DNA of 14,201 bases from Eggerthellaceae bacterium (GTDB lineage Bacteria > Actinomycetota > Coriobacteriia > Coriobacteriales > Eggerthellaceae): NCBI GenBank assembly GCA_900754495.1, contig CAAEDC010000213.1, positions 1 to 14,201 on the forward strand. Direction: 5' to 3'. A model generated the notes under the pieces. It saw only the letters and a list, made by a program, of their open reading frames with translations, did not search any database and had not been told where the DNA came from. Positions 1 through 6,741 of the stretch are shown here, piece after piece. The first letter of the stretch is position 1. Each line of letters opens with the position of its first letter. The translations under genes were made by a program, and so were the position numbers.

Positions 1-6
1 CACGTT

Positions 7-43
7 GCCGCCTTATGGCGGCGCCGACCCGCCCGAAGGCGGG
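7..43 (-). terminator. tandem GC hairpins after the Fe-S gene
   Basis: Two small perfect hairpins lie just past the stop of the Fe-S protein gene. On the minus strand the first is a 6-bp CCCGCC/GGCGGG stem (28-43) closed by a TTCG tetraloop; the second (7-22) is a 6-bp GCCGCC/GGCGGC stem with a 4-nt loop. Neither is followed by a T-run, so a classical intrinsic terminator is not shown. They could end the operon with Rho or protect the 3' end. The call rests on position and structure only. Confidence 0.35.
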
Positions 44-65
44 CCGGAAACTACCCGATCAGGGC

Positions 66-398
66 CTAGCGGTAAACCGCCAGGTGGCCTTCGGTCTGAT
101 CGGCGAGCTCGTTGATCTTATCGAGCTCGTCGACATGGAGCGCCTTGGAGATGCAGATGGCGGCGCAAGGAGCGTTGCCCTCCTCCTTCTCCAGGCAGTA
201 CGCGCACTTGTCCAGGCGGTACGGGTACGGCGACATGAACATCTCATGACGGCCGTCGACCACGTCGGGCTTGCCCAGGAAGCAGCGCATGTAGGTCTCG
301 GTCACCGGCAGGTGATAGTAGTCTTGGCAGGCCAGCTGGCAGGCCGAGCAGCCCACGCAGTAGTCGAGCTCAACGAGCACTCCAATTTTCTTAGCCAT
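66..398 (-). CDS. small 4Fe-4S dicluster electron-transfer protein
   Basis: This 110-aa protein is a probable electron donor subunit for the molybdopterin enzyme encoded 43 bp upstream. Two cysteine groups are visible: C14-x2-C17-x2-C20-x3-C24, and C65-x2-C68-x9-C78-x3-C82, with an extra C39 between them. As in bacterial 2[4Fe-4S] ferredoxins, the fourth cysteine of each group may serve the opposite cluster. It has no signal peptide or membrane segment, so it should be cytoplasmic. DmsB/NrfC-type partner subunits are usually about 180-230 aa with four clusters; this is a reduced version with the N-terminal part only. The start is supported by AAGGGG about 7 nt upstream on the minus strand. 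It is the last gene of the MFS-molybdoenzyme operon. Fe-S binding is near certain; pairing with the neighbouring enzyme is inferred from adjacency. Confidence 0.88.
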   Translation of the reverse strand: MAKKIGVLVELDYCVGCSACQLACQDYYHLPVTETYMRCFLGKPDVVDGRHEMFMSPYPYRLDKCAYCLEKEEGNAPCAAICISKALHVDELDKINELADQTEGHLAVYR

Positions 399-441
399 GA
401 TCTAACCCCTTCTTCTGTAATCCAAACAACCGCTTCTCGTC

Positions 442-2877
442 TTATTCGCTGAACTTGGTGATCTTGCACAGCAGGCTGCGCATCGGAGCGGCGCCGAATC
501 CGGGGTCGGAGCCTTCGGCACCCGTCAGGATGTTCGGGTTGCCCTTGTCCCAGCTGAAGCCAGGCAGGTTCAGCTCCTTGCAAGCATGCTTGTAGTTCGG
601 ACGGCACATGCTGGCAGCACCCTTGATGACGCCCTTGGAGATACGGGCCTTGGCCTGGATCTTGCCGCGCGGGCTCTCGACCCACAGCCACTCGCCTTCG
701 GAGATCTGACGCTCGCGAGCGTCTTCCTCGTTGAGCTCGATGTAGGGCCAGGGCTCCAGGATGCGCTGATGCGCGATGTTGGTCCAAGCGCTGTGATAGA
801 ACGCGTAGTCACGGGCGCCGGTGGTCAGGCACAGGTCGTATTCCTTGTACAGCTCCGGCGTGCTGTAGGGGCTCTCATACGGCTCGCTGTAGCTCGGCAG
901 CGGGGAGTCGTAACCGTAGGACGGCATCTGCTCGGAGAACACCTCGATGCGCATCGTCGGGGTCTGGAACTTCACGAGACCCTTCTCATGCTGACGCGTG
1001 ACGCGGTTCTCTCCGCCGTACTCGATGAAGTAGCCGATCTTGGCAGCTTCCTCGTAGTCGGTGATGGGCTCCTTGCCGTTGGGCTTCAGGTGGAACTCGT
1101 TCAGACGCCACAGCTGCATCTCCTCGGAGCTCTCCCACGGCCACAGCTCGGGAGCGAAGCGCTTGCCCAGCTCGCGCTGGAAGTCCCAGTCGTCCCAGGC
1201 CTCGCCCGGAGGAAGGACGGCCTTCTGCGGAACGACGAACGGGCAGGGCTCGGGATAGAGCTCCTCGTCGAACACGCCCACGCGCTCGGACCAGTGAGCA
1301 GCCGGCAGGACGATGTCGGCGATCTCGTTGCCCGGATGCATGAAGTAGTCCATGTCCACGTTCATCTCCAGGATGGGGCTCAGCAGCGCCTTGTGGATCT
1401 TGTTGGTGTCCTCGAAGCAGCCCAGCGGGTCGTTCGCGACGGAGATCATCGCCTTGACCGGCCAAGGCTTGCCCGTCAGCATGGACTCCCACACGTCGTT
1501 GGGGATGTTGGCCTTGCCGTAAACCTGCGTGTACATCGGGTGCTTGTCGTAGCCCAGACGCAGCTTCTCGGGAACGCGGTCGTACGCCGTGATCTTAGGA
1601 TCGAGCATGAACTCCCAGAAGGTGTTGAAGTAGATGCCGCCCTTGTCGTCGATCGGCGGGTTGAGCAGCAGCTGCAGGATGGTGATGGCGCGGCCGGACT
1701 GCAGCGCGTTGGAGGTCATCATGCAGGCGCCCAGGTAAGCAGTCAGAAGCGACGGCTTGTCGTCGGTCGGGTTGGTGATGATGTCGAACATCTGAAGGAT
1801 CTTCTCCTTCGGAGTCCACGTCACCGCGGAGACCTTCTCAGGAGTCCACTCGGCAACGATACCCTTGTAGGTCTCCAGAGCGGTCTTGCAGACCTTCTTG
1901 GTGCCGTCCTTCAGGGTGAGCTCGTACTCGCCCATCAGCGCGGGCTCGACGCCCTCATGGTCGAACTGCTCGTACTCGGGAGCCCAGGAGGCCGGCTTGC
2001 CGGTCTTCTCGTCCCACACGATGTAGTGCTCGTCGTTGCCACCCTCGATGAGGTCGGCCTCGCGCATCATCATCATGGTGTCAGCATCGATCAGGAACGG
2101 AGCGTTGGTCCACTTGCACAGCATGTCGTGGGCCTTCATGTACTTGCCGCTCTCGAACATCAGGTTGGTCAGGCCCATTGCCAGCGCGCCGTCGGTGCCA
2201 GGACGCACGGGAACCCACAGGTCGGCCTTGGCGCCGATGTCGCGGAACACGGGGTCTACGACGACGACGTGAGCGCCGTTGCGCTTGGCGTCCATGATGC
2301 GCAGGCCGGAGTACTGACGCGAGCGGATGGGGTTGGTGCCCCACATCACGATCGAGCCGGCGTTGCGGTAGTCGCACGCCTCATGAGGATGGAACATGCG
2401 GCCCCAGGTGACATGCGTCTGAGCCAGATTGGGTAGCAGGCAGACGTGGGTCGGCCACACCTTGCCGCCGCCGTTCCAGGAGTTGTTCAGACGATCCAGG
2501 AAGTGGTTGGAGCCACGACCGGTGCCCTGGGAGATGATGACGGACTCGGGGCCGTACTCGTCGATGATCTTGCGCATCTTGGCTTCGATCAGATCGAGCG
2601 CCTCGTCCCACGTAATGCGCTCCCACTCGTCCTTGCCGCGGTTCTCGGTATGCGGCTCGTCGACGCTCCAGGTCTTGCGCTTCATGGGGTACTTCAGGCG
2701 ATCGGGATGCGAGTGGATCTCCTGGGCGGAGAACGCCTTCACGCACAAGATGCCGTCGTTCACCGGGTTGTTCTTGTCGCCTTCGACTCGCACGATCTCG
2801 TTGTCGTCGTTAACCGTGAGGATAACGCCGCATTTCGAGTGGCAGTCGAAGCACGTGGTGCGGACTTTTCTCTCCAT
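442..2877 (-). CDS. cytosolic molybdopterin oxidoreductase, DMSO reductase family (catechol-dehydroxylase-like candidate)
   Basis: This is an 811-aa bis-MGD enzyme of the DMSO reductase superfamily. The N-terminal [4Fe-4S] site is C9-x2-C12-x3-C16-x28-C45, followed by K47, the lysine usually placed between cluster and pterin. Further family motifs are WGTNP (179-183), VDP (207-209), PVRPGTDGALAMGL (223-236), ADIVLPAAHW (520-529) and the C-terminal pterin-binding domain beginning near TTGARD (685-690). C146, in HVCLLP, sits where FDH-type enzymes carry the Cys/Sec metal ligand, so Cys ligation of Mo or W is inferred. There is no Tat leader; the protein starts directly with the cluster motif, so it acts in the cytoplasm. 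Size, lack of export, the small Fe-S partner and the MFS neighbour resemble catechol dehydroxylases of Eggerthellaceae and, more distantly, acetylene hydratase and pyrogallol transhydroxylase. The start is supported by GGAGG at 2884-2888. The substrate is unknown. Confidence 0.9.
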   Translation of the reverse strand: MERKVRTTCFDCHSKCGVILTVNDDNEIVRVEGDKNNPVNDGILCVKAFSAQEIHSHPDRLKYPMKRKTWSVDEPHTENRGKDEWERITWDEALDLIEAKMRKIIDEYGPESVIISQGTGRGSNHFLDRLNNSWNGGGKVWPTHVCLLPNLAQTHVTWGRMFHPHEACDYRNAGSIVMWGTNPIRSRQYSGLRIMDAKRNGAHVVVVDPVFRDIGAKADLWVPVRPGTDGALAMGLTNLMFESGKYMKAHDMLCKWTNAPFLIDADTMMMMREADLIEGGNDEHYIVWDEKTGKPASWAPEYEQFDHEGVEPALMGEYELTLKDGTKKVCKTALETYKGIVAEWTPEKVSAVTWTPKEKILQMFDIITNPTDDKPSLLTAYLGACMMTSNALQSGRAITILQLLLNPPIDDKGGIYFNTFWEFMLDPKITAYDRVPEKLRLGYDKHPMYTQVYGKANIPNDVWESMLTGKPWPVKAMISVANDPLGCFEDTNKIHKALLSPILEMNVDMDYFMHPGNEIADIVLPAAHWSERVGVFDEELYPEPCPFVVPQKAVLPPGEAWDDWDFQRELGKRFAPELWPWESSEEMQLWRLNEFHLKPNGKEPITDYEEAAKIGYFIEYGGENRVTRQHEKGLVKFQTPTMRIEVFSEQMPSYGYDSPLPSYSEPYESPYSTPELYKEYDLCLTTGARDYAFYHSAWTNIAHQRILEPWPYIELNEEDARERQISEGEWLWVESPRGKIQAKARISKGVIKGAASMCRPNYKHACKELNLPGFSWDKGNPNILTGAEGSDPGFGAAPMRSLLCKITKFSE

Positions 2878-2956
2878 GATCTACCTCCGTCTTTCTCTCT
2901 CGTCCTCGCCTTCCCGCCGCTCCTTCTTCCGGCGACGGGGTCAGGCTTTATGCCAC

Positions 2957-2998
2957 CGCTTGGATCCGATGCCGCAAGCGAGTTCTCGGATCCAAGCG
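2957..2998 (-). repeat. 13-bp perfect inverted repeat between MFS and molybdoenzyme genes
   Basis: The arms CGCTTGGATCCGA (2957-2969) and TCGGATCCAAGCG (2986-2998) are exact reverse complements around a 16-nt loop. They lie in the 144-bp gap of the operon, 24 bp past the MFS stop and 80 bp before the molybdoenzyme start. Neither strand has a T-run after the stem, so an mRNA processing or stability hairpin, or partial attenuation, fits better than a classical terminator. The stretch from the hairpin to the GGAGG site is purine-rich on the coding strand. Confidence 0.6.
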
Positions 2999-3021
2999 AT
3001 AAACAACCGATTGGGTGAGGC

Positions 3022-4383
3022 TTAGAACCTCTTGTCCTTGGTCTCGGGACCGAAGATCAGCACCAGCAGGCCGGGGATGATGACCATCGCGGCCGCGATG
3101 TACATCGTGGTGTAGGCGCCGAAGCTGGTCATGACGCCGGCCAGGACGACCGGGCCGACGATCGAGCCGAGGCGGCCCCACGAGGTGGCCAGGCCGTTGC
3201 CGGTGGTGCGGATGTTGGTGTCGTAGAGCTCGGGCGTGTACAGGGCGAGCATCATCGCGTTGAGGTACTTGCCGAACTGGTACAGGACGCCGAACACGAT
3301 CAGCATCACGAGCGACGTGGAGGCGCCGTAGACGATGCCGAAGATCGAGGTGCACAGGCCGGCGATGAAGAAGGTCTTCTTGCGGCCGAGCTTCTTGGAG
3401 GCCCAGGTGCTGAAGAACCACGCCGGGATGCCGCCGAGGATGCCGATGGTGACGAAGCCGGTGGACGACACGACGTCGAAGCCCTTCTCCATGAGGATGG
3501 TGGTCAGCCACGTGGTCAGGCCGTAGTCGCTGAACATGCTGATGAACCAGATGAAGAAGCACAGGATGGTGACGCGCAGGTACTTCTTGGAGAACAGGTC
3601 CTTGAACGAAGCCTTCTCCTCCACGCGCGGGATGGCCACGACCTCGGGCAGGCTGCCGTGGTGCGCGATGGCCTCCTCCTCGAACTTGGTGCAGATGGCG
3701 TCGGCCTCGTCGTAGCGGCCCTTGGCCTCCAGCCACAGCGGGGACTCGGGCATCGTCTTGATGATGCCGATCACGAACAGGGCGGGCAGGGCCTCGGCCA
3801 GGTACACGCCGCGCCAGTCGAAGTGCGGCAGGATGAGGACCGTCAGCACGCCGGCGACGGCGAAGCCGACAGGGGTCATGAGCTGGTACAGCGTCATGTA
3901 CTTGGGGCGTTCCTTGCCGGAGACGATCTCGGACAGGTAGCTCAAAGCCACCGGGAACTGCGCGCCCAGGCCCAGGCCGAGGATGAAGCGCATCGCGAAC
4001 AGGTAGTAGATGTTGGGCGAGGCGACCAGCGCGAAGCCGGCGATGCCCCACACGAGCATCGAGAAGATGACCGTCTTGCGGCGGCCGATCTTGTCGGCGA
4101 TGCGGCCCGCGGCGATTGCTCCGATGAACATGCCCAGGTAGCAGATCGACGAGTAGTAACCGCCGGTGGTCGCGTCCATGCCGAAGTACTCGCGGATGGT
4201 GGGCAGCAGGAAGCTCGTGCCGCCCAGGTCGATGGTCTCGGAGAACCAGCCCATCAGAACGAAGAAGATGATGAGCATGGTGTGCTTCGAGGTCGGGATA
4301 CGGTTCATACGGTCGGCGATGGAATGGCGCTCGGCCGTTGCACCTCCCGCACTTGTCGAGTTAACGTTTTCCGTTGCAGTCAT
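3022..4383 (-). CDS. MFS transporter, sugar-porter / aromatic-acid symporter type
   Basis: This is a 453-aa inner-membrane carrier with about 12 hydrophobic segments and a cytoplasmic loop at roughly 215-265. Motifs include acidic D52 in TM1, loop motif GRIADKIGRRK (93-103), RFILGLGLGAQFP (132-144), PESPLWL (212-218), KLGRKKT (331-337), PELYDTNIRTTGNG (384-397) and C-terminal PETKDK (446-451). These place it in the MFS_1/Sugar_tr group that includes proton symporters for aromatic acids. It is the first gene of a likely three-gene operon with the molybdoenzyme and Fe-S protein. Import of the substrate for the cytosolic enzyme is the obvious inferred role; export of product or exchange is also possible. 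The start is supported by a GGAAGGGG purine run 5 nt upstream. The substrate cannot be read from the sequence. Confidence 0.9.
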   Translation of the reverse strand: MTATENVNSTSAGGATAERHSIADRMNRIPTSKHTMLIIFFVLMGWFSETIDLGGTSFLLPTIREYFGMDATTGGYYSSICYLGMFIGAIAAGRIADKIGRRKTVIFSMLVWGIAGFALVASPNIYYLFAMRFILGLGLGAQFPVALSYLSEIVSGKERPKYMTLYQLMTPVGFAVAGVLTVLILPHFDWRGVYLAEALPALFVIGIIKTMPESPLWLEAKGRYDEADAICTKFEEEAIAHHGSLPEVVAIPRVEEKASFKDLFSKKYLRVTILCFFIWFISMFSDYGLTTWLTTILMEKGFDVVSSTGFVTIGILGGIPAWFFSTWASKKLGRKKTFFIAGLCTSIFGIVYGASTSLVMLIVFGVLYQFGKYLNAMMLALYTPELYDTNIRTTGNGLATSWGRLGSIVGPVVLAGVMTSFGAYTTMYIAAAMVIIPGLLVLIFGPETKDKRF

Positions 4384-4492
4384 TGGATCCCCTTCCTCAC
4401 GCGATTGCGCAAGAGGAGCGTCACTCTACCTGCCAGGCGGCCCCTCTTGCTCCTTGGCACGAGGATGACGTTGTTCTCGACTCCGCAGAATC

Positions 4493-4572
4493 ACCCCCTG
4501 GGGTTACTCTTAAGGAACGATTGCAGCGCTATAGGGTTTTTGGGGGGTTACCTTCAAGGTCGAGGGGGGTTA
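4493..4572 (-). promoter_or_regulatory. candidate promoter and operator region of the MFS-molybdoenzyme operon
   Basis: In the gap between the response-regulator stop and the MFS start, a possible sigma70-type promoter on the minus strand has -35 TTGAAG (4552-4557), an 18-nt spacer and -10 TATAGC (4528-4533). The -35 lies inside the 11-bp palindrome ACCTTCAAGGT (4550-4560). The plus-strand string GGGGTTA recurs at 4500-4506, 4544-4550 and 4566-4572, so starts are 44 and 22 bp apart, about whole helical turns; the latter two are longer as GGGGGGTTA. A palindrome ACCCCCTGGGGT (4493-4504) falls at about +18 to +29. Binding by the adjacent NarL-type regulator is inferred. The -10 is only moderately good. 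Confidence 0.45.
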
Positions 4573-4581
4573 GACGATCTG

Positions 4582-5268
4582 CTACGCCCCCGGTCGCACC
4601 AGGCCGCCCTCGTAGGCGGCGATCACCAGGCCGGCGCGGTCGTGGGCGTCAAGCTTCTGCATGATGCGGGCCAGGTGCGTCTTCACGGTTGCTGGCGAGA
4701 TCACCAGATGGGCGGCGATCTCGTCGTTGGAAAGGCCGCGGGCGACCAGGATGAGGATCTCGCGTTCGCGATCGGTGAGAGCCTCGAGCCCGCCTGCAGC
4801 GGCGGGACGCGCATACGGCCGCGAGGCGGCAAACGTTTCCACCAGGCGCTTCATGACGGACGGCTGGATGAGCGCGTCGCCTTGAGCCACGATGCGCACG
4901 GCATCGACGATGTCGTCGGGTTCCGCGTCTTTCAGCAGGAAGCCGCTCGCGCCTGCGGCCAAGGCGTCGTAGACGTACTCGTCCAAATCGAACGTCGTCA
5001 GGATGAGGACGTGGGTATGGGGCAGCTTGGGGTTCGCCTTGATGTCGCGGGTGGCGGCGATGCCGTTCATGCGCGGCATGCGGATGTCCATCAGCACCAC
5101 GTCGGGCGCGAGCCGCTGTGCCAGCTCGACCGCCTCGAGCCCATCACGCGCCTCCCCCACCACGTCGATGCCGTCGTAGGAAAGCAGGATCAGCCGAAAC
5201 CCGCTGCGCACCAGATCTTGATCGTCGGCGATCAGGATGCGCAGGGGCCGCTCGTCGTTAGCCGCCAT
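4582..5268 (-). CDS. NarL/FixJ-family response regulator
   Basis: This 228-aa regulator has a receiver domain at about 9-125 and a LuxR-type helix-turn-helix at about 165-225. Receiver residues are all present: acidic pair D15/D16, phospho-acceptor D61 in LMDIRMP, T91/T92 and K113 in FLLKDA. The DNA-binding domain begins LTDREREILILVARGLSNDE and contains the ATVKTHL recognition-helix pattern. An upstream in-frame start would add 68 residues that only mirror the kinase gene; the start chosen has AGGAGG (5275-5280) six nt upstream and matches the usual family N-terminus. It overlaps the end of the kinase gene by 11 bp, showing translational coupling. It should be phosphorylated by that kinase and, by position, is the best candidate regulator of the MFS operon 198 bp downstream. 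The signal is unknown. Confidence 0.93.
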   Translation of the reverse strand: MAANDERPLRILIADDQDLVRSGFRLILLSYDGIDVVGEARDGLEAVELAQRLAPDVVLMDIRMPRMNGIAATRDIKANPKLPHTHVLILTTFDLDEYVYDALAAGASGFLLKDAEPDDIVDAVRIVAQGDALIQPSVMKRLVETFAASRPYARPAAAGGLEALTDREREILILVARGLSNDEIAAHLVISPATVKTHLARIMQKLDAHDRAGLVIAAYEGGLVRPGA

Positions 5269-6529
5269 ACGGAACCTCCTGTTCCGAGCCCTTCGCGGCA
5301 AACGGCACGCGTGCGTGCACGGCGAAGCCGCCTTCGGGAAGATCGCCCGCCTCGAGGCTTCCGCCCAGGAGGCGCGCACGCTCCGCCATGCCGAGGATGC
5401 CGTTGCCCGCGCCATCCGCCGCCCGGGGGCGGAACCCCTCCCGGAGCGCGCTGCCGCAGCCTCGCCCGTCATCGGAAACGACCAGGTCGGCGACGGCTCC
5501 GACGGAGGACAGCCTTATCATCGCCCGCGACGCCCCGGCATGCTTGACGATGTTGGTCGCCGCCTCGCGCGCAATGGCGAACAGCGCCAGATCGACGTGC
5601 GCCGGCACGTGGGCGCGGTCGTAGGCGGCATCTTCGACGAGGCATGCCACGCCCGCCCGCTGAAGGTAGTCGGCGATGTCTGAGAAGCGGTCGGTGCCCG
5701 CCGCCGGCGCCGTCTCCGCCGGAGCGTCACCATGACGCAGCACGCCGATCATGCCGCGGATGTCGTCGAGCGCGCTTTTGGCGGTGTTGCGCGCTGCGAC
5801 GATCGCCTCCTTCGCCGCCTCGGGATCACGATCGATAAGGCGTTCCGCGGCGGCGGTCTGAACGCTCACCGCCGAAAGGGAATGCGCCGTGATGTCGTGA
5901 ACCTCGCGCGCGATGCGCACGCGCTCCTCCTCGACGCGCCGGGCGGCCTCTTCCTCGCGTGTACGCTCCGCCTCGGCGGCACGGCGTTCGGTCTCGGCCA
6001 CATACGCCCGATGCGCGCGAACCCCGTATCCCGCAGCCGTGACGGCCGCGATCAAGCCGAGGTTTTGAATCTGGACGAAAAACGCCATGCTCTGCGTGAC
6101 CGATGAGCCAGGGAACAGGATCATCCCTGCCATCGCCAGCGCGGCGGCGACAAGTGCCTCTTTGACGGACCGTTCGGAGGCGACGGTGAACAACGCGACA
6201 AGCAGGCCCGCAGGCGAAAGCGCGAGCCCGGTGTAGACGTTTTGGAACGCGCAATGCACCACAAGCACGAACAAAAACACCGGCCAGGGAAACACGCGCC
6301 GCACCGCCAACGGAAACGTCGTCACCGCTAGCGCGACGAACACGCCGAACTCAGGCACAATGTTGACCAGCCCGAGGTACTGGCGCAGCGCCAGATCGGG
6401 GATGATGATCGACGAGACCGTCAGCATCAGCTGGACGCAGGCGGCAGCAAAGGCGACAAGCGCCACGACGACGTCGATCGCCCAATCCTTGGAGCTCATG
6501 CCACGGCTGCTTTTGAGGAAGTCTTCCAT
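5258..6529 (-). CDS. membrane sensor histidine kinase, HisKA_3 (NarL-partner) type
   Basis: With the ATG at 6529 this is 423 aa. Residues about 16-170 form five or six hydrophobic membrane segments without a large extracellular domain, suggesting detection of a membrane-embedded or cytoplasmic signal. A charged coiled coil (about 178-205) leads to the phospho-acceptor H211 in IAREVHDITAHSLSAVSVQ. The ATPase domain shows the N box REAATNIVKHA (N326), DDGRG (353-357) and GNGILGM (375-381). It autophosphorylates and passes phosphate to the overlapping downstream regulator. Start choice is uncertain: the ATG at 6529 has GGGAG almost touching it, the ATG at 6499 lacks a clear site, and a GTG at 6613 would add 28 residues. 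Membrane and catalytic parts are unaffected. Confidence 0.9.
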   Translation of the reverse strand: MEDFLKSSRGMSSKDWAIDVVVALVAFAAACVQLMLTVSSIIIPDLALRQYLGLVNIVPEFGVFVALAVTTFPLAVRRVFPWPVFLFVLVVHCAFQNVYTGLALSPAGLLVALFTVASERSVKEALVAAALAMAGMILFPGSSVTQSMAFFVQIQNLGLIAAVTAAGYGVRAHRAYVAETERRAAEAERTREEEAARRVEEERVRIAREVHDITAHSLSAVSVQTAAAERLIDRDPEAAKEAIVAARNTAKSALDDIRGMIGVLRHGDAPAETAPAAGTDRFSDIADYLQRAGVACLVEDAAYDRAHVPAHVDLALFAIAREAATNIVKHAGASRAMIRLSSVGAVADLVVSDDGRGCGSALREGFRPRAADGAGNGILGMAERARLLGGSLEAGDLPEGGFAVHARVPFAAKGSEQEVPYGG

Positions 6530-6645
6530 GCTCCCATGGTATACGATGCGCGGCGCGGCATGCCATACCGCAGATGAGGTATTCCGGATTCGCAATCCGC
6601 CATCTGGCGGCACCCGCGACCCAATCTCCGACGACTCACTGCTGC

Positions 6646-6660
6646 CTTATAAAGTTTATA
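6646..6660 (-). promoter_or_regulatory. AT-rich palindrome, possible -10 region of the kinase operon
   Basis: The 13-bp palindrome TATAAAGTTTATA (6648-6660) stands out in GC-rich sequence 119 bp upstream of the kinase ATG. On the minus strand it offers -10-like TATAAA or TATAAG. No convincing -35 exists at 16-18 bp because that position falls in the left arm of the 25-bp inverted repeat. It may be an activator-dependent promoter or a regulator site. Confidence 0.3.
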
Positions 6661-6665
6661 GAACC

Positions 6666-6728
6666 CGGATCCTCGACCGATTTGCGGAATTGAGGGGTAG
6701 TTTATTCCGCAAATCGGTCGAGGATCCG
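6666..6728. repeat. perfect 25-bp inverted repeat (long hairpin)
   Basis: The arms 6666-6690 and 6704-6728 are exact reverse complements over all 25 bp, around a 13-nt spacer (6691-6703). Each arm carries GGATCCTCGACCGATTTGCG or its complement. The hairpin begins 13 bp past the nadE stop and lies between nadE and the kinase gene, both on the minus strand. No T-run follows on either strand and no flanking target duplication is seen. It may be a Rho-type or processing terminator for hypA-hypB-nadE, or a small mobile palindromic element. Confidence 0.85.
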
Positions 6729-6741
6729 ACGCGAAACGCCC

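Noticed and set aside
586..2436. 616-aa open frame opposite the molybdoenzyme gene
   Set aside because: It is the mirror of a high-GC coding sequence, has Leu/Val/Gly/Arg-rich low-complexity content, no ribosome site and no domain, while the other strand encodes a fully recognisable enzyme.
2957..2998. Intrinsic terminator ending the MFS transcript
   Set aside because: The stem is good but no T-run follows on the minus strand, and the downstream genes fit one functional operon; listed as a hairpin instead.
5269..5472. 68-residue N-terminal extension of the response regulator
   Set aside because: It lies entirely within the kinase coding sequence, has no receiver-type content, and the downstream ATG has an ideal AGGAGG.
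3658..5547. 629-aa open frame on the plus strand across the MFS, gap and regulator region
   Set aside because: It crosses two recognised minus-strand genes and a promoter region; its His/Gln/Arg-rich composition is typical of antisense frames in high-GC DNA.
6666..6728. Insertion sequence remnant
   Set aside because: No transposase fragment and no target-site duplication flank the inverted repeat, so a mobile origin is not supported.
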